Positions 61,322 through 64,000 of a DNA stretch of 64,000 nucleotides are shown in pieces (within the stretch, counting starts at the first letter, position 1; each line of letters opens with the position of its first letter). The notes under the pieces are model-generated. The model ran no database searches and was not told the DNA's origin. It was given only the letters and a program-made list of their open reading frames with translations. This DNA is from Tiliqua scincoides (Eukaryota; Chordata; Lepidosauria; Squamata; Scincidae). The position numbers were made by a program, and so were the translations under genes. The stretch lies in contig NC_089829.1 in the NCBI RefSeq assembly GCF_035046505.1, positions 33,337,460 through 33,401,459 on the forward strand. Direction: 5' to 3'.

Positions 61322-61520
61322 TTTTTATAGTCCCCCCTCCTCCAAGGAGCTCAGAGTGGTGTAAGTGGTTCCTTCCCTCCTTTTGTCTTCACAACAACCC
61401 TGTGAGGATGAAAAATAGTGTCTAGCACAAGGTCACCCAGGAAGCTTCATGGCCAAATGGGAACTTCAACCTGGATCTTCCAGGTCTCAGTTCAACTCCC
61501 AAACCACTATACCATTTTGG
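61322..61520 (-). mobile_element. MIR-like (CORE-type) SINE
   Basis: The plus strand has CCTCCAAGGAGCTCAGAGTG, ACAACAACCCTGTGAGGATG, GCACAAGGTCACCCAGGAAG, CAACCTGGATCTTCCAGGTC and ACCACTATACCATTTTGG. On the minus strand this gives a complete tRNA-like head, core and 3' end. It serves as an uninterrupted comparison for 14812-15120. Confidence 0.85.
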
Positions 61521-61628
61521 TCTGCTGGGCTTCAGTGGTAATTCATATTAGTTACTGTCACTCATTTTGTTGCTGTTTTAATGCGCTTATCATTCCTACT
61601 TTTTTGCATTAATTGTGATATTTCTTCT

Positions 61629-62100
61629 CCCCTGGGGGCTGGGAATAAAGAATAGGCCCTCAGTTTGGCTGTACTTGTCGTAAGAGGCGACTAAACAGCC
61701 ACCGGGTAGATGGGACTCGTCAGCCTGGGAAGGCAGTTCATCTGAGAGAAGGAAAACTCTGATCCCAAACCTCCACTGCCTTGTGGCTACATCCAGTTAT
61801 GGGAAAGACTTCAGGAGTCACCTCGAGGCAAAATCCAGAGTCGGAGTCCCTGAGGCAGTTCATGGCTGAACACAGTCACGTTCTGGCAACTCCTGTGACG
61901 CCGCTGGAACCAACCGTATTGGCTTCTGCCTTTCCATTGGACCATTTCAGCGATGTGGAGAGGGGGGATTTGCTGCATGGGTAACAGCCTATCCTCCATA
62001 CCTACTTTACCCAGGCTTCGCGCACTGGAGAGGACACTCTGTTCCAGAGCACCATTCAGAGCGTGACACCATGGTCTTCTGAGACTGAAGGATGCCAACA
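61629..62100 (+). mobile_element. Non-autonomous LINE derivative (head plus short 3' end)
   Basis: It shares the head of 52212-52788 (TTTGGCTGTACTTGTCGTAA, CCTGAGGCAGTTCATGGCTG, GGACCATTTCAGCGATGTGG). After GAGAGGACACT it jumps to TTCCAGAGCACCATTCAGAG, so the zinc-finger segment is absent. It ends GACTGAAGGATGCCAACAG. ATTTCTTCT occurs at both flanks as a possible target duplication. Confidence 0.8.
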
Positions 62101-62109
62101 GATGTATCA

Positions 62110-62764
62110 TTTCTTCTGTTTGGGTTAACTAACTTCATTGCTTTAAGGAAAAGCAGCCTCAAATTTCTTTAAACAAATTATTTTAATTTTCTTTAAAAAA
62201 GAAAATATTTGAAGACTTGCATGGCACCTTTTAGCCCCAAGAGGTTCTCATGTAGCTATCAGAGGATTTGTGTAACAGAATCACATTAACAGCTCCAGCT
62301 GTGCAGTTGACCTCAGCAGTTAGAACTGACCCAGCCCATGGGTGGAGGCAAGCACTCATGATGGCATGATGCCACAAACACAAGAGCCTTTATGTGAAAA
62401 AAGCAGCTGCCAATAATGTATTTCTTTCAGAACAGTTCCATAATTTGTTCTGGTCAGAGTGTCTTTTCTTAATTGGTCTAAACTGAACATCTTCAGCATT
62501 TGGATACTTGCAGACTTACTGGATTTAAGGAGTCTGATGTCTTTTCAGTTTTGGAGCTGTTTTTACTACTTTTGTACTCCCCACACAAACAGCAAGCCCA
62601 GTGAATGGCTGAAAGAGTGGATAGACAGTACTCACAGAATGCTCATATAAAGATCTCTTGGAGCCTGAGAAGGCATGCAAAATGCTGTGCCCCCAGCTTG
62701 CCTCAACCTCTGCTCCTCTCACCCACTGGATTGGAAAAGGCAGCAAGGAAGTGGTGAGCTAGGG
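62110..62764. other. Region without recognised gene
   Basis: Unique-looking AT-rich DNA without a supported feature. Confidence 0.5.
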
Positions 62765-63274
62765 CAGTGGTTCCCAAACTGTGGGTCTGGGGCCCACCAG
62801 TGGGTTGTGAACCAATTTTTGGTTGGTCACAAAACTGACAAGGCTGATTAGACTATGTTCCTCAAGGGTTAAACAAGCTGCTACTTGGTGGGGAGCACTG
62901 TTACCCATTCACCATTATTCACAACCCTTGGCATTTATCAGTTAGGCAGCAACCTCTATGGCAGGGGTGTCAAACATAGGGCCCGCTGACTGAATGCAGC
63001 CCCTGGAAGCAATTTCTCCAGCCCCTGTTATAATTCGGTTCTCAGAGCATGATTATCTTGAAAATATGAACAAGATTTTCTCTTCTGTCATTTGCAGCTA
63101 ATGAGTTTTTATGTGAGAACGAAGTGCTGGTTCCTGGCCATCAACTGCTTAATGATGTCACTTTTGGCTTAATGATGTCATTTCCAGCCCTCAGCAGGCA
63201 CCATGAATGCTAACTTTGGCCTTCCGTATGAAATGGGTTTGACATCTCTGCTCTAAAAACCTTGGGAACTTCTG
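62765..63274 (+). mobile_element. hAT-type MITE (outer element of a nest)
   Basis: It starts CAGTGGTTCCCAAACTGTGG and ends CCTTGGGAACTTCTG, flanked by AGCTAGGG and AGCTAGAC (6 of 8). It is split by 62962-63250. Confidence 0.75.
62962..63250 (+). mobile_element. hAT-type element nested in another hAT
   Basis: The ends CAGGGGTGTCAAACATAGGG and AATGGGTTTGACATCTCTG are inverted repeats. The interior (CTTAATGATGTCATTTCCAG, GGCACCATGAATGC) matches 20785-21127. The flanks CTCTATGG and CTCTAAAA agree only in part. Confidence 0.82.
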
Positions 63275-63282
63275 AGCTAGAC

Positions 63283-63795
63283 CATTGGCACTCTAGCCCA
63301 CCACGCTCCTTTCTGCCACACTTCTGCACCAGATAAGCAAAAAAGTCACTAAGCCATTTCTGCCCAATGTTGCATATATGCAACAGGTATCAAACATGTC
63401 CACTGGTGGGCTGGGCAGAAATTGGTTAAGGTGCTACAGTATTTGTTGTATTCCAAAGCACACCAGCACTGCTGGTTTTATTGTAAATCACCATAGTTTT
63501 GTGCTGTTGGTAAAATACATATTTTAAAATCAAAATATAATGCTTAAATAGGTTCATAGCCTCCCTCCCAACAATTCTGGGATTTTTAATTTGCAGAGTA
63601 CAACTCTCTGAATGATACCAAATCCCATGACTCCTAGAATCCCATGACTTCCTGGACTAATTTGTTCCCCATTGGCACAATGATATTTGTTAGATTTTGC
63701 CCTGTTTCGTTTGGTTTATGTTTCACTGTGTAATGTTAAAATTAACATATTAATGCTTTGATGTTTTTCTTTTTACCTCTTGTGATTCTTTGTAA
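63283..63795. other. Region without recognised gene
   Basis: Unique-looking sequence with a CCCATGACTTCC/ATCCCATGACTCC direct repeat near 63625-63650. No supported feature. Confidence 0.5.
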
Positions 63796-63796
63796 C

Positions 63797-64000
63797 AACA
63801 TAAGAAGAGCCCAGCTGGATCAGGCCAAAGGGGGCCCATCTAGTCCAGCTTCCTGTATCTCACAGTGGCCCACTAAATGTTTCAGGGAGCACACAAGACA
63901 ACAAGACACAACCTGCGTCCCGGTGCCCTCCCCCGCCTCTGGCATTCCGAGATAGCCTACCTCTAAAATCAGGAGCTTGCACATACCTACCATGACTTGT
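63797..64000 (-). mobile_element. CR1/L2-like LINE 3' end, cut by window edge
   Basis: ACATAAGAAGAGCCCAGCTG, GTCCAGCTTCCTGTATCTCA and TCTAAAATCAGGAGCTTGCA match the minus-strand copies at 22142 and 56868. It continues past the window. Confidence 0.88.

Noticed and set aside
1-64000. CRISPR arrays, bacterial operons, riboswitches
   Set aside because: Spliced exons, SINEs, LINEs and a CpG island show vertebrate nuclear DNA; the regularly spaced repeats are contiguous transposon units without spacers.

Overview
The window is vertebrate nuclear DNA, most probably from a squamate reptile. Two things suggest this. The only recognisable gene reads as a close orthologue of vertebrate NETO2. The repeat set is a lizard-type mixture: 5S-rRNA-derived SINEs, tRNA-derived and MIR-like SINEs, CR1/L2-like LINEs with a (TTCTTATG) tail, many hAT and Tigger-like MITEs, and a short palindromic element present in dozens of copies. 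The organism assignment is inference.

Gene layout. NETO2 runs on the + strand. Exon 1 (start codon at 5107) lies in a CpG island of about 4680-5210. Exons 2 to 8 lie at 23506, 26623, 28255, 29120 (a 45-nt microexon), 29258, 33415 and 35499. The eight exons join in phase to 332 codons without a stop, covering the signal peptide, CUB1, CUB2 and the LDL-receptor class A domain. The transmembrane segment and cytoplasmic tail (roughly the last 190 residues in human) are not found in the remaining 28 kb. A 200-N assembly gap at 37663-37862 lies 2 kb past the last visible exon, so the missing exons are in the gap, beyond the window, or lost by a scaffold misjoin.

Repeat layout. Position 1-4 kb holds SINEs, LINE fragments and hAT MITEs. 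Tandem arrays of a ~93-bp palindromic repeat flank the NETO2 promoter at 4.02-4.68 and 5.19-5.73 kb. The introns carry many hAT elements with 8-bp target duplications, two of them nested, and several TA-flanked Tigger-like MITEs. After the gap there are no recognisable exons. That part holds a LINE copy with a perfect 33-bp target duplication (39544-40275), two rearranged non-autonomous derivatives of the same LINE (52212-52788 and 61629-62100), CR1-like LINE ends, a third palindrome array beside a GC-rich block (54.84-55.53 kb), strong hairpin MITEs, and three AT-rich unique stretches that look like candidate conserved non-coding elements.

The most notable structures are the palindromic element, whose mobility is shown by a filled site inside a SINE, and its arrays around the promoter; the tail sequence shared by the 5S SINE, the LINE and its derivatives; and a hAT copy at 33.9-34.5 kb that carries an inverted copy of its own flanking DNA.
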